Shown piece by piece: positions 33,201-45,536 of a DNA stretch of 64,000 nt (position 1 is the first letter of the stretch; every line of letters begins with the position of its first letter). Source of the stretch: Symbiodinium natans (Eukaryota > Sar > Dinophyceae > Suessiales > Symbiodiniaceae). The notes beneath the pieces were generated by a model. The model was not told the origin of the DNA, searched no databases, and was given only the letters and a program-made list of their open reading frames with translations. The translations under genes and the position numbers were made by a program. The stretch is taken from assembly GCA_905221605.1 (NCBI GenBank), contig CAJNDS010002316.1, positions 269,001 to 333,000 of the forward strand, given 5' to 3'.

Positions 33201-34344
33201 CACGTGGCTCATAGCTGTGGGCACGGGTTTGCATGCGGGGCACGTGTGGGCTCACAGGTTTTGCGTTGGAGTCGATGCCAGACTCTGCTGCCGCAGTGCA
33301 GCCTGCTGTTTCTTAGAATTAAGTCCCTACCGCCACTTCGCCTGTACCCTCACGCGCTGTCGCCCTCCAATAGCAAGCCCCTGCAGGAAATTCGCGCGCT
33401 TCGCCGGGCCGTGAAGGCGGAAAGCACGTTTGCAAGTGACTCGCGCGCAACTTCGATTGCTTCTTAGGCTTGAATATATGTTTCGGAGAGGCAAGAAGTG
33501 TCTTGATCAATTAAGCACCTTATCTTGGTGTCTCTTTGGCAGCTAGAAGCGCCAAACCAGTACATGTCGGTACTGCCCCGAGGATTGATCAGAAAGCATG
33601 TGCAATCAACCCGCGGGCCCTCGCATATGAGCGGAAAGCTTGTTGGCGAAACGGACTCCGGCATGATGCAGCCGTGCAGAGAAACAATCTTGTACCCGGC
33701 GCCTTGAAGCGAGCACCAGCCCAAAACAACAATCGCCCTTGCTTAGTGCATCATAATTATCACTGCTGATGGAGGCGATCTTGCACTTTCTGAATCATCA
33801 CTTGGTGTGCCGAACAGCAGTACCCAAACAACACCGTCTTCTAGCAGGCCCTGAGGAAGCAGTTGGGGACCTTGCTGGCCCGGGCCGCAGCATACGGACC
33901 ACATCTGATAAGCCCAAAGCCTAAAGCCCTGAACCCTAAACCCAACAACCTTGAACCCCAAGGACTACATCTGCATCTTGAGGCCTTCAACGGCAAGGAG
34001 AAGGTGAAGAAAGCCAAGAAGGCAGACGAGGATGAGTCGACAGGGGCTTGAGGGCATCGTATGGTTCAGTGGGGGTTTCGTACGGGGTCGTAGCTTTCAG
34101 TCACGGCGCTGCCGCCCAAAACCAACACATGGCACAGCAAATCGGGGCTCCGTTTGTTACACCGAGTTTTTTTTTTCGTCTGTTGTGTTGAGGACATGGC
34201 CGCCGAAAGCCAAGAACAGGACGTCACAAATCGCGGCCCTTTTCTTTGCGCCGAGTTTTTTTTGGTGTCTCCTTTGTTCGAGCGGCCGCTCCCTAAATTC
34301 AAGAACAAGTTGTTTTTTTGTCTCGGGTCTAGGGTTTTTCGGGC
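30216..34344. other. Low-information region with a few coding-like fragments
   Basis: Nothing firm. A 20-bp unit CAGCATGCCGATTGGTAACA is present twice plus a third variant copy at 31301-31360. Coding-like fragments occur at 32399-32545 (AAWRADEELYRACG), 33843-33905 (QALRKQLGTLLARAA) and 33961-34050 (EAFNGKEKVKKAKKADEDES). None could be joined into a gene. A 12-nt match to the dinoflagellate spliced leader core occurs at 32393-32404. Confidence 0.4.
33949..34051 (+). CDS. Possible exon, Lys-rich (unassigned)
   Basis: Preceded by CCCCAAG, the frame reads EAFNGKEKVKKAKKADEDES and stops at 34051. The charged composition and the clean AG at its start make it exon-like. No partner exon or family was identified. 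Confidence 0.25.
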
Positions 34345-35845
34345 TGAACAAAGTGGCGCTTTTCTTCTGGACATAGGCTCGAGGAGCACAAAAATGTCGT
34401 GGGAAAGTGGTTTAACACAACAGTGTCCGTAACAAAGTGGCGTGTTTGTGTTTACAGGCTCGATGGACACGAAAATGTCCGTAACAAAGTGGCGTTTTTT
34501 GTCTCCATAGGCTGGATGGAGACAAACATTTGCTTAATGAAGTGACGTGTGTGTTTTCAGGCTCGATGGAGACAAAAATGTCCGTGACAAAGTGATGTGT
34601 TTTCCCTTAAACACATAGTCTGGATGGAGACAGAAATGTCCAAAGTGGCGTGTTTGTTTGCTTTTTTTCACATAGGCTGAATGCACACCAAAATCTCTGT
34701 AGAAAGTGGCGTGAATTTCTTACAGGCTCGACGGGATACAACAATCTATGTTCATGCCTCCCGGCGCGCGACATACCCCGTTACAAGTGCGTTACATACC
34801 CGCGACAGACCAAACACAGTCTATTGCGACATCTGCGTAGGCAACGTGCGCCCCAAATAGACGCATTCTCGTCCGACCCCAATGCGCCCTGAGACCCGTT
34901 TTGAGTGCATGTATATGTATATATATATATATATAGTCCAATATAACAAGTCTGTAACAAGCCGGGCGTTACAGAGGTCTGTAACAGGTGGGCGCGGGCG
35001 CGGGCCGCGACAACCGGGGGTTTAGGCACACAGGCAAATGTCCGTAACAAAGTGGCGTGCGTTATTAACAGGACACGAAAATATCCGTAACAAAGTGGCG
35101 TGTTTTTTGAGTGGCCTCGATGGACACCAAAATCTTTGTAACAAAGTGGCTTTCTTTACAGGCTCGACGGACGCAAACATGTCCGTAACAAAGTGGCGTG
35201 TTGTTTTACACAGGCTCAAATCACACACCACACCAAAATCTTTGTAACGAACTGGCATTGTTTGTTACAGGCTTGATGGACACCAAAGTAACAAAGTGGC
35301 TTTTTTTAACATGCTCGATGGATACAAAAATGTCCGTAACAAAGTGGCTGTTGGTTTTTACAGGCTCGATGGAGACACAAATGTCCGCGACAAAGTGGCA
35401 TGTTTTGTTTTGCGTGTTCTTTCTACATAGGCCCGATGGGCACAAACATGTCCGTAACAAAGTGGCGCGTTTTTGTTTGCATAGGCTCGACGGACACCAA
35501 AATTATCCAAAATTGCAAATAAGTTCGTGTGTTTTGTTTATACAGGCTCGATGCGCACCCAAATCTCTGTAGCAAAGGGGCGTTTTGTTTTTTACAGACT
35601 CGATGGACCCAAAAATGTCCTCCGCAACAAAGTGGCGTGTTTTTCTTACACAGGCTCGATAGTGTATGTAACAACATGGCATTTTTTCGTTACAGGCTCG
35701 ATGGACACAAACATGTCCGTAACAAAGTGGCGTGCTTTTCTTACACAAGCTCGATGGACACAAAAGTGTCTGTAGCAAAGTGGAGCGCTTTTTTCATACA
35801 TAGGATCGATGAACACAAAAAATGTCCGCAAGAAAACTCCTTTTA
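34345..35845. repeat. Satellite of about 22 divergent 50-65-bp units
   Basis: The typical unit is GGCTCGATGGACACAAAAAT, then GTCCGTAACAAAGTGGC, then a T-rich tail ending in ACAG. Units vary in length mainly in the T-rich tail. Within most units GGACA and TGTCC flank a short A-rich loop, so each could form a small hairpin. All frames through it are chance by-products of the repeat. It is interrupted at about 34760-35020 by unrelated sequence including a (TA)n tract. Confidence 0.85.
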
Positions 35846-36159
35846 AGGGGCTCCTCTTCGGGGGCTAAACCATGCTAAACCCTACAGCCTCAAGCCGCAA
35901 CTCTAAACCCCTAAACCCAAAAGGCAGGAGAGCAGGGAGGCAGCCAGGGGTTGGGTTGGGGGCGGTCTGGGCGGAGTGAGTTTTCACTGACGCCGCCTCA
36001 GGGATGCGGCTGATTTGGAGTTTCAAGGGGGGAGGGGTTGCCGTGGATTCCTTGGTAGCTGTGAGGCGGCTGCGGACTTGAAGAGGGCAGACGTGGAGGC
36101 AAGGGCACCGTGGGGCGGGATCGAGCTGCAAGTTCGAATTCCGCACCGCTTAGAAGCTG

Positions 36160-36537
36160 ATGCAGAATTGCTCCCCCCCCCTTGTGGTTTCTTCTTTCCT
36201 TCGACTGCACTTGTTGGACGACTGGAATGCGCTGACTTTGCCAGGCCCCTTGCGCAAAAGAAGACGTGCCGACCGTGCCAGCCTTAACAGCCCGGGCAAG
36301 GAGTTTAGCCTAGCTATTCGGAAGATCCAGTCAGTGAGCACAGCTGCTCGTTGTTCTTGTTGGAAAAGCTTAGATGAGCTGATGAGTCGTGAGGTTGCTG
36401 CTGCGGACTCCGAGGCGGCTGTGAAATCGTCCACGTTGTTTGAGTTCGTGGCACGGATGAAAACTGCCTGTTCCACCAACGTCCAGGCTGCAGGGCTGTC
36501 CGGTGCCGCAGCACAGGATGCTGCAGCCTTACGCTAA
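36160..36537 (+). CDS. Hypothetical ORF
   Basis: 125 codons; the latter half (SLDELMSREVAAADSEAAVK, FEFVARMKTACSTNVQ) is Ala/Glu-rich and helix-like. No family recognised, no signal peptide, no repeats. It could be an exon or chance. Confidence 0.25.
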   Translation: MQNCSPPLVVSSFLRLHLLDDWNALTLPGPLRKRRRADRASLNSPGKEFSLAIRKIQSVSTAARCSCWKSLDELMSREVAAADSEAAVKSSTLFEFVARMKTACSTNVQAAGLSGAAAQDAAALR

Positions 36538-37419
36538 AGGGTACAAGACGCTATTGCAGAATTGCCCAACGTGTTTGATGCTACTGCTGGGCGACTCGCA
36601 CGCGCTGCCCATGCCAGGCTTGTCGCATGTCCCCTCCCTTCGCGCTCGTAGGGTGACACCGTAAGCAGCCAGCACCCAATTTGCGCCCTGATGACCAAAT
36701 GGCTCGCGCGAGCTATTTGGTCGCAGGGGAAACATGGCGCGAGCTATTTGGTCGCAGGGGAAACATCCATGGTGTTTTAGCACGTTCAAACACAAGTTTT
36801 CAGGGCTGGTCACAGGGGCACATTCACAACCCTTATGGAGCCACGGTTACGTTACCAGCACACACCTCTTTTGGGGAACGTGTTTTGCTGGTCGCAGGGA
36901 CACTTTTTTTTTCTAAGGAGAGGACCCCAAATGGTTCTTGTTTGGGGAAGCAGCACATTGAAATGTTCACCGAAGTCAGGATACCCCCCACTTGTCGTTT
37001 TCTAGTTGCACATTTGCACCTGGTGCGGGGCTCAACTGTTTCAACGCCCGTGATGTCGCAATCAAGGCTGCTGATGTACTGAACAAGCTTCCGAGCGCGG
37101 GGTAGTCCACGGATCTTGATCAAATCGCAGAAGTAGACTGAATGCTGGCCTTGCAGACTTGCCGTTCAGAGTTGGACCTTTCCAACTACGTTTGTGCAAC
37201 GTCAATCTAATTCCACAGCCCCATCGAGACTGTCTGCAGGGACCTGATTGGTTCCTCCGCTACGCCGCGTCTTCGGCAGCGGAGCACGCGGTCTCCCTTG
37301 ATGGGCCAGTGGGCTCAATTTCTCGGTAGGATACCACTCAAGTTCATTTTGTTTGAACTAGCGGGTAAAATAGTGCGTATGAAAGCTGTTCAGATGAGCT
37401 AACGCAGAAGGTAGGAAGT

Positions 37420-37878
37420 ATGGGCGAGATCTACAGCACAAGAAGGTTCCCAGAAGAGTTCATGATTTTGTCGACTTGTGTTGGAGAGCGCTTTCGGGTT
37501 TTGAGATTGTTTGAAGGCTTGGGGATTGATGATGTTGACTCAGATATGCGATTGCAAGAACACGTTGACGTCATCCGGAATTTCCACCAAGATATCACGG
37601 GCCAACCAGGGTTCGTGCGTGCAAGCTGGAAGCACGATAACAGGCAGCATGTGTTTCGTTGCTCCAGACCCAAGCTTCACTCCATATGCGCCATCTTCTA
37701 TGAGAGTTGCTCAGAACCATCACGGTTTTACCGTATGAAGGGACGCACATTCCTTGTTGCATTGGGTGGCTGTGCTTTGAACAAATCCCAGACCCTAAAT
37801 GCCCAGTCCAAAAATTGGTTGAGAAGCTCGCACACGCGTTCTGGGCATTGCTTTTACGCAAATCCTATTTCTGCTTGA
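37420..37878 (+). CDS. Hypothetical ORF
   Basis: 152 codons from an ATG, with mixed composition and no low-complexity sequence (VGERFRVLRLFEGLGIDDVD is typical). No domain recognised. The opposite strand is also open over parts, which weakens the case. Confidence 0.25.
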   Translation: MGEIYSTRRFPEEFMILSTCVGERFRVLRLFEGLGIDDVDSDMRLQEHVDVIRNFHQDITGQPGFVRASWKHDNRQHVFRCSRPKLHSICAIFYESCSEPSRFYRMKGRTFLVALGGCALNKSQTLNAQSKNWLRSSHTRSGHCFYANPISA

Positions 37879-38137
37879 AGGCTCAGCATTCCTAAACTCT
37901 GAACTTATCGGACCCTCATCCATTTATGGCCCTGCCAACGCTTGTTTGAGACGCTGCACCTCAGCCTAGCCTGCAACGTGCATGTGTGTCATGGGCAAGC
38001 TACATGACAGGCATGTAATGTACATCCATCAAGGTCTTCATTGAAGGCGGCTTCGAACCTGGAACCTGAGAATCTGCGTCCCAAACGTGCCCCAAATCCG
38101 CACTGAACCTCACCCCACAACCCAAGCCCTAAAAGCG

Positions 38138-38238
38138 CCAAGGCATTCCTGTTCTTGCCAATGTTGCGATTTGGCTGTTTTTGTTGCTCCAAGGCATTCC
38201 TGTTCTTGCCAATGTTGCGATTTGGCTGTTTTGTTGCT
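38138..38238. repeat. 51-bp tandem duplication
   Basis: Two adjacent, nearly perfect copies beginning CCAAGGCATTCCTGTTCTTG; they differ mainly in the length of a T run. Confidence 0.85.
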
Positions 38239-41200
38239 CTTACACTTATGGTTCGGGTTTTGGCGTTGACGTTCGTTGCCATACGTCTTGTTATTGCAGC
38301 GCTCTCCAACAAGAGTCGCCACATAACTTAGACAGTCATTCCGCCAGCTGTCAGGTCTACGCTTCTGGGGATGACCATCAAGGCCGCGGGACATGCGAGT
38401 AATTGGGTGGCTAGGGGCTGCAAGGCTTCAGCGATTATTGACTATACAGCGAGGACGGATGGGCGTTGGAGTCAAAGCTTCGAGCTACAATGGCTAAAGA
38501 AGCTGTTTGGGCTCATGGCTGAGATGAAGATTTCCCGAATGCAAACATGTTCTGGCATCTCTGGCTCGATTCTGAAGCATTGCGATGAGTTTTGCCAAAA
38601 CCCATCATACCTTCCAAACTGCTGTGTTCCTTGCTCTTGTTGAACATCCTGCAGTGCCGAACGCAGTTTGAGCAGTGACCGGTGGGTTCGTGTAGGTTCA
38701 ATTCGGGTTCAACCCAAGTGCAGGCATTGGGATTGCAGGCGCCGTGCCCCGTAGCAACTGCGCTGAAGTTCCTTTTGCTGATGTCGCAGTCCAACAATTC
38801 TTCAATACTAGTAGGGCGCATTTGATACCAGTTGATAGCACTGGCTGCTTGCATGCGTCCTCGACAGTAGGCACAGTTATGGGGCCAAAGATCCCGCGCA
38901 GGTCGGGAATGGCCCCAAAAGCATGCTCCTCCCATCGCGTGTGAAAGAATTGCCTGATCAACCCGAAAACTCCTGCGTCATACCTAAAGGTCTGTGCCAC
39001 ATTCCCTCTATGATCTCCCGAGAAATCCTCAGACGGCATAATTCCGAGTTATTTCTTCCCGCGAGAATGACACTCCAACACGTGAAACGTTGTCTTCCTT
39101 CCGCCTCCGCATTGTCTTCTTTGAGGTCCGGCTATCCAAATCTGACAGATTCACGCCGTTTCAGTAAAGCCGAAACATTTGAAGACTTGCGTTTCAGTTG
39201 TGTTTTGAGCAGGTCGTGCTGTGCAATGCCGAAGACAAGAGGCTGGAGCCCAAAGCGCATGTACTCATGGTTCTTCGTGGGTTGAAGGGACAGGGTTACA
39301 TGGTTGGGGAGGAGGGTGGGGATGAGGCTTCTCAGGAGAATACTGTCACCATTGTAGTTTCCATTAAGTTCGTTACAATTTGTTTTTATCCCTACTCGTT
39401 AGATTCCGTTCTTCTTGTTCTGATAACCCCAATTCACGTCTGCAAATCTCTCATCTAGGGGTTGAATCGAGAAGCAGAGCAACACTTGCCTCAGGGTCAA
39501 CGCGGCATCCCATTGTGCCAGTCATTTGAAGCAAGTTGTTTCCCGGCCTGGAGTTTCAGAGCGAATGAGAACACTGTACTGTAGGACGTTCAACCATGAC
39601 CTGCAGCGCATGCACTTTGAACCACACCCTTGGACCTCTCATACCCTGCACACAGACACACGATCTAAGCTTGCGCAGGGCCCGATCCGAAGGCCGGATC
39701 CCTACATCGGCAGGTTTTAGTAGGAAGTTCGGGATGCAGGGATAATGATGTATGAGGTCAGCAGGAACTTTCGGGCTCAAGGTCCTGGCTTTCGGAATGA
39801 AGGGCCTGCACCAACTGAGATAATCCCTACAACATGGACATTTCCCGCAGCCAAACAGTCGCCTGCGTAAGAAATAAACCCAAAGCCCGGGGAGCAAAAG
39901 GAACCTGAAGCTTGCTGAAGGGTCAGGGTTTAAGGTTTAGGGTTTAGGGTTTAGGATTTCGGATTTAGGGTTAGGGTTTTGGGTTTAGCGAGTTAAAGGT
40001 TGCCTGAGCATTTCTGTGGTTCGGCTGGACTTAGCGGACACTTGTAACGAACGCCGTGTGCAGGAGGACGCTGAATCCTAAACCCCAAAACATATGTTCA
40101 GAGCAGGACAAGATAACAGAGTTTACTTGCTTGACAGGATGATTTGGAGACTCCTTCCCATTACTTGCCGATGATTTATTTGCCGGTTCCACCACTTATC
40201 GCAACCAGAACCACACACATGGAAACAGGGGCCTAAACATTTTTTGCTGGGCTGTTTAGTAGCGAAAGCCCATTTTCCAGGGTCAGTACCTCAGGTACGT
40301 CTGCCAGACCCCCAGAAGCATCAACCTGCTGGTGTGTTTCGTGGATCACGTGAATCAAAGAGCCAAGGCACCTTGGTAAATTCTACAGTTTGCCCCCGTT
40401 CCGTTCGATCCCACTTCCTGAGGTCCCCAAACCTGAGCTGCGAATCCCTATGGGTCCTTAACCGCCCCCGAAGCCTTGGAGCTGAAGGCCCCCGTGCGCC
40501 GGAGGATGCCAAGGCCACAGCATCCAAGTTCGCCATTAGTGTGGGTTTAGGGTTCAGGGTTTAGGGTTCAGGGTTTAGGGTTTAGGGTTTAGGGTACTCG
40601 CGGCTAAACGGAGACCGCGATTGGATCAAGTAGGATCAAGGCTGAGCACGTGGCCTCTTGTAGTTGATTTGAAGGCTTCGTTCGAGGAAGGTTGCGTTGA
40701 TGCCGCTGGGGGGGAACTGGGACACCAGGATTTGAACAGGACGAATTGGTATGCTAGTGGAGACAAAGCTCACTGATCCCTGCCCTTTTTTTCTTCTGGG
40801 AAGAGGAATAGATTCCCTAGCTTTACCAAATGAGGATTCGGCATTTGTAGCCGAGGCACTCCGGAAGCTTCGACCATGCTTTCGGGTTTAGGGTTTAGGG
40901 TTTAGTAGGGTTTTCGAGTTTTAGGGTTTAGGGTTTAGGGTTTTCCATTGACATGAAAGAAACCATCTCGCCAAGCCCTGGGACTAGAATCCCTTTCCCC
41001 TTTCAAACCAAAGCGGTTGTGGGTTCCAATCTTTCCCTGTTTTTGCCTTTCCAGGCGCACGCTGAAGAATTCGGGGGCTGCACAGTTGCGAGCACCCTCG
41101 TGCATTGTCCTCACCGCGCTCTGGCCAGCAATTGAGACTCAACAACCTATTGCAACCATGACAATTCATTCACTTTAGGCCCGGGCCCCAAAAGGCGTAC

Positions 41201-41689
41201 ACTGTTGGCACATATCCAACCCCATTCCTGTACTAGCTTGGCACCTGGCACTAACCTAAGATGGTAAAATCTGTTCTGGCCCCTTCTTCGCTCTAACCTA
41301 GCAGCTGTCCTTGGGTAGTACACATGACATACTATACCTAGCAGCCTTCTTCCAATTAGATAGGCCACGAGGTGGTCCCTGTACAACCACACATAGCACC
41401 AGATTCCATGCAATGTTCAGTGTAATGCTCCATGCTTAAATCAAGCGCCTCCTACACCCTAGTCCCTGCACCTAATCCCTGCATTCCCTAAGACCTTTAC
41501 CCCAAAAAACATAAACCTCGTATTGCACCCAACATCCCTAAACCCTAAACCCAAAACCCTGTTCTAAGAAGTGGGTCTCAATCTGGTCAGCCCGGCGATG
41601 CTTTCAAATTCAAGCAGGGGCACTGGGCTGCTTTGCAAGTTGGCGAAGCGGAAACTGCTGCATTGCGCACTGTTTCTGCTGCTGTTACT

Positions 41690-41701
41690 GTTATGCTGTT
41701 G

Positions 41702-41796
<95 letters not shown>

Positions 41797-41898
41797 GCCG
41801 CTGCTGCTGCTGCTGCTGTCGTTATCGCTGTTGTCGTTGTCGTCGTTGTCGTTGATGCCGATGCCGTTGCTGTCGTGGTCGTCCTTGTCGTCGTCCTT

Positions 41899-41945
<47 letters not shown>

Positions 41946-42085
41946 TGTTGTCGTCGATGTCGTCGATGTCGTCGTCTTCGGTTGTCGGTCGTTGCTTGTT
42001 GCTGCCGTTGGCTTCTGTTGCTGCCGTTGGTTTCTGTTGCTGCCGTTGGTTTCTGTTGCTGCCGTTGCTGCCGCTGCTGCCGCTG

Positions 42086-42117
<32 letters not shown>

Positions 42118-42140
42118 TCTGCTGCTTCTGCTGCTCCTGC

Positions 42141-42225
<85 letters not shown>

Positions 42226-42502
42226 GGCGCCGCCGCTGCTGCTGCTGCTGGTTTCCGTTGGTCGCTGTTGGTTGTTGTTGTTTGTTGTTTGCTGCTTGCT
42301 GTTTGTTGTCTGTTGTGCCTGGTGTGTTGTGTGTTTTGTGTTCGTTATTCTCTGTTATTTGTTCTTTGTTGGTTGTTTGTTGTTTGTTGTTGGTTGCAGC
42401 TTTTTGTTGGTGGTTGGTTGTTGCCTGTTGTTTGCTGGTTGCTGGTTGTTGGTTGTTGGTTGTGGCTGTTGGTTGTGTTGGTTGTGGTGGCTGTTGTTGT
42501 TG

Positions 42503-42534
<32 letters not shown>

Positions 42535-42760
42535 GGTGGTGGCGGTTGTCGTCGTTGTGGTGGTTGTGGTGGTTGTGGTGGTTGTGGTGGTTGTGGTGGT
42601 TGTGCTGGTTGTGCTGGTTGTGCTGGTTGTGCTGGTTGTGCTGGTTGTGCTGGTTGTGCTGGTTGTGGTTGTGCTGGTTGTGCTGGTTGTGCTGGTTGTG
42701 CTGGTTGTGCTGGTTGTGCTGGTTGTGCTGGTTGTGGTGGCTATTTTTGTTGTTGTATCG
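41690..42760. repeat. Composite trinucleotide/9-bp microsatellite, about 1.07 kb
   Basis: Blocks in order: CTG repeats (about 41696-41815), CGT repeats (about 41820-41975), CTG-rich with TTCTGCTG variants (about 42060-42250), irregular TTG-rich sequence, GTT then GGT repeats (about 42490-42545), GTTGTGGTG then GTTGTGCTG 9-bp units (about 42555-42745). Frames of over 300 codons on both strands (poly-Leu, poly-Cys, poly-Ala, poly-Gln, NQH) result from the absence of stops and are not annotated as genes. It is strongly strand-asymmetric, with purines rare among the non-G bases. Confidence 0.9.
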
Positions 42761-44320
42761 TGATGATGTTCCATTATTGTGTTTTTCGCATATTTTTACC
42801 ATACCGCCGAGAGATTGGTTTCAGAATCTAGTGAGCTTGTGGGTTCAGCTCGTATCTGTGCAGGGCGGCCCAGTACGGCATGTAAGTCATGTCGCTGGGG
42901 TACGTGCAAGGGCCTAGTGGCTTTGTAGGCCTAATTTCTTGACTACAGACGTGTGCACTTAGGAGACCTCAATTATGGAACCAGCCGAGGTTCAAGTCAG
43001 TCTTCTGTGTTTTGGTGTTTCTAGACGCTAGGCCCTTGTGATGTATTGACTTCGGGGTACATGGGGGTAGTTCCAGTGTATTGCTCGATCCGCTGGCTCA
43101 TGGAAGAGAAAGAGGGTGGAGTGGGGCTGATTCCGGGTTTGAGGGTTTGAGGGTTGCCTAGTTAGCTGCTATGGTCTGCTTGCGTCCAGCTGCTTTCGGG
43201 GAAGCCATTGCATCTGCACGTGTCAAGTCAGCAAAGCGCTTGTCCACAGACCCTTTGTTTGATGAACAAATGCCATTGGGTGATGGGTTTGACGTTCAGA
43301 CGCGCCTCACACTCGCACATACCAAGCTGCTTCGCATATCTTTCTTTGCACGGCCCCGAGGCTTTCAGATTGACCGGGCCTTGATAGCCTCGCCTGTTCG
43401 ATGGGAAGCCTAAGTCTAAGCCCCATGGCCCTAGAAAGGGAAGATTCAGTCGCCCTAGGTATACATTCGTGTGTTTGGAGACGTCTCTTCTACTTCGCAT
43501 CCAAGTTCCCAACAACGGCTTTGCTGCTCGTAAGGAGTGTTTAGTGTAGCCGGGCTTTCTGGGAACACTCGGTGAGCTGGTGCTTGCAATCTAAGAATGG
43601 GTTGCGGTGATGGCTTATATAGTTTCAGGGTTAATTAGGGTTTAGGGTTTAGGGTTTAGGGTTTCAAGGGCCTTCGGGGGGGTGGGGGGGGGAGGGGTTA
43701 TCCCCAACTTTACCCGTCTCTTGCCAACACGTGGTCCTGCCGCAGCGATTTCCTGGCTAATTGCTGGCTTGCAGGAGCCAGTTCCTGTATAAACTTTCGA
43801 ACCCCCGGTTACCGTTTTGCCATCTTGCGATGGCGGTGTTTTCAATGTGCAAGGCACCGATCCTGGAATCAGAAGAGCCCTAAACCCTACACCCTAAACC
43901 CCAAAGTTCGTATTCCCTAACCTATAGTATGAAAAGTACCCCTAAACGCTGGGGTATCCTTTAGTAGGGTTCGACACTCGTTTGGCGTTTGGGGTGCGGG
44001 TGCATGCCTGATGTGGGGCATTCATGTGTGTGCTGTGTTAGGAAGTTCTCGCTATGCCCACAAGTCCCGTCGTGCAAGCGCATATCACCTTCCCAAGCTT
44101 TCAGCAGCTGTTTGGCTTCGGGGTTTAGGGAATTTGGGGTCCCCGGCTTTTCGGCTTTGGGCTTCAGGTGTACCCTAAACCCCAATCCCTAAACCCTAAA
44201 CCCCAAACCTTTAAACCCTAAACCCTAAACCCCAAAGTTAGTTCAGAGGTGCCATTCCTGACCGGCTCCTTGGTGCATGGAAGCGCTTGAACCTCGAAAA
44301 CACTTGTCGTGTACTCACCT

Positions 44321-44434
44321 TACTGTTGGTTGGTAGGGGAATGAGGGAATGAGGTACCCTATATCCCCCTATATACCCTTTAAAGGATTATATAGGGTGC
44401 CTCATTCCCTCATTCCCTCACCTAACCAACAGTA
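44321..44434. mobile_element. Palindromic MITE with about 44-bp terminal inverted repeats
   Basis: The left arm TACTGTTGGTTGGTAGGGGA... and the right arm ...TCACCTAACCAACAGTA are inverted copies over about 44 bp around a loop of about 25 bp, so nearly the whole element folds into one hairpin. The outermost TA on both sides would fit a TA target duplication as made by Tc1/mariner-type enzymes. No internal coding. Confidence 0.75.
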
Positions 44435-45207
44435 TGTTACAACCTCTCAACTTTGAGCAGATATTGAATTGCTCGAAAGGCGTCAGACCAAGGTGCCTCG
44501 GCAAGGCCCTCTTCACTCCTTCTCTCGCCCTGATCCTTGAGATACTGAACCGTTTAAGTTTAGCCGTTCTCTGCCGAAACCCCTCTCCGGACAATCCTGG
44601 ACCCTAAGAAAATCCCTTTTTCGGGTTTCTTATTAGGCGTAATTACGTAAGTCCTTAAAAAGGTCTCTGGGGGTTAATAAGTTAAGGTAAGCCCTGAACC
44701 TTGAACCCTCTGGACTCTGGAAGAATCAAAGTTGGTGGCCCATTCGAAGTGTGGCTTGCGTGTGCACGGTGGTCGCACAGCCTCGGTCAAATTTGATCAG
44801 GATTCAGCCGGTTTAGGGTTTGGGGGGTTTAGGGTTCTGGGGGGATACAGGGGGCTTTATAGGTTTGGGAAATTTAGGCTCTGGGGGGATGAAAGGGGGT
44901 TTAGGGGCTTAGAATAGGTTGAGGGGCCTTGGGTTCAGGCGCTGTGGACTCCAAGGTTTAAAGCCTTCTACACCCGGAACCACCCAAGAACCTGTGACCC
45001 AAACCGTTGAGACCCCAATAGACCCCAAGTCCTAAGCTCTCTAAAGCCTGAAGCCCTCTATACTAAACCCTAAACCCTAAACTCTAAACCCTAATAGCCC
45101 GCAGGTGACTGTCTGGTCACTATTGCTCGTCTCTTCGGCCACCTCAGATTGCGAAGTGCCCAACGGGGACGACAGGGGCTCAGATTTCAGGGCCTGTCTA
45201 CGTGGTC

Positions 45208-45298
45208 GTTTCCGAAAATAGGGGTACCCATTTTGGGGGTCCCTTTTAAGGGGATTCTACTCCATTTGGGGTAAGAAAGGGGTACCCCCGATTCTGGG
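45208..45298. mobile_element. Family E (introner-like) element
   Basis: GTTTCCGAAAATAGGGGTAC, then GGGGTCCC, AAGGGGATTCTACT, ATTTGGGGT. These blocks occur in the same order in the reverse complement of 60434-60549 and of ankyrin intron 1. Confidence 0.65.
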
Positions 45299-45438
45299 AA
45301 GTGCTCGCATCAAGAAGCCGGGAGCCGAAACACGTTAGGGTTTAGGGTTTAGGGTGTAGGGTTTAGGGTTTAGGGTTTACACATCGGAGATGCAAAAGAT
45401 CGCAGACAGCGTGAAACGGTGCACACTTATGCCAGACC

Positions 45439-45536
45439 GGTTTCCGATATTCGGGGTACTTGATTGGGGTCCTGATCATTAGGGAATCCTTCCATTTGGG
45501 GTCTATATTCGGGGTCCCTTACTTTCGTAAACCTCC
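45439..45536. mobile_element. Family E (introner-like) element, best match to ankyrin intron 1
   Basis: 98 bp with inverted ends GGTTTCCGATATTCGGGG and GGTTTACGAAAGTAAGGG. In reverse orientation it matches ankyrin intron 1 almost end to end. On the minus strand it follows an open frame (45503-45700), so it might interrupt a gene there, but no good acceptor was found. Confidence 0.7.

Larger units (their letters stand above)
35846..41689. other. Mostly non-coding region
   Basis: Two unassigned ORFs (36160-36537 and 37420-37878), reverse-oriented GCGACC-family copies at about 36695-36770, a 51-bp tandem duplication (38138-38238), and telomere-like tracts at about 39925-39990, 40545-40594 and 40888-40946. 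Nothing else is recognised. Confidence 0.45.

Noticed and set aside
34345-35845. A CRISPR-like or multi-gene array
   Set aside because: Units are degenerate, vary in length and lack unique spacers; the context is eukaryotic.
41822-42802. Large poly-Gln/Asn/His or poly-Leu/Cys proteins across the trinucleotide tract
   Set aside because: Four or more frames on both strands are open simply because the repeat has no stop codons; no non-repetitive flanking domain supports a gene.
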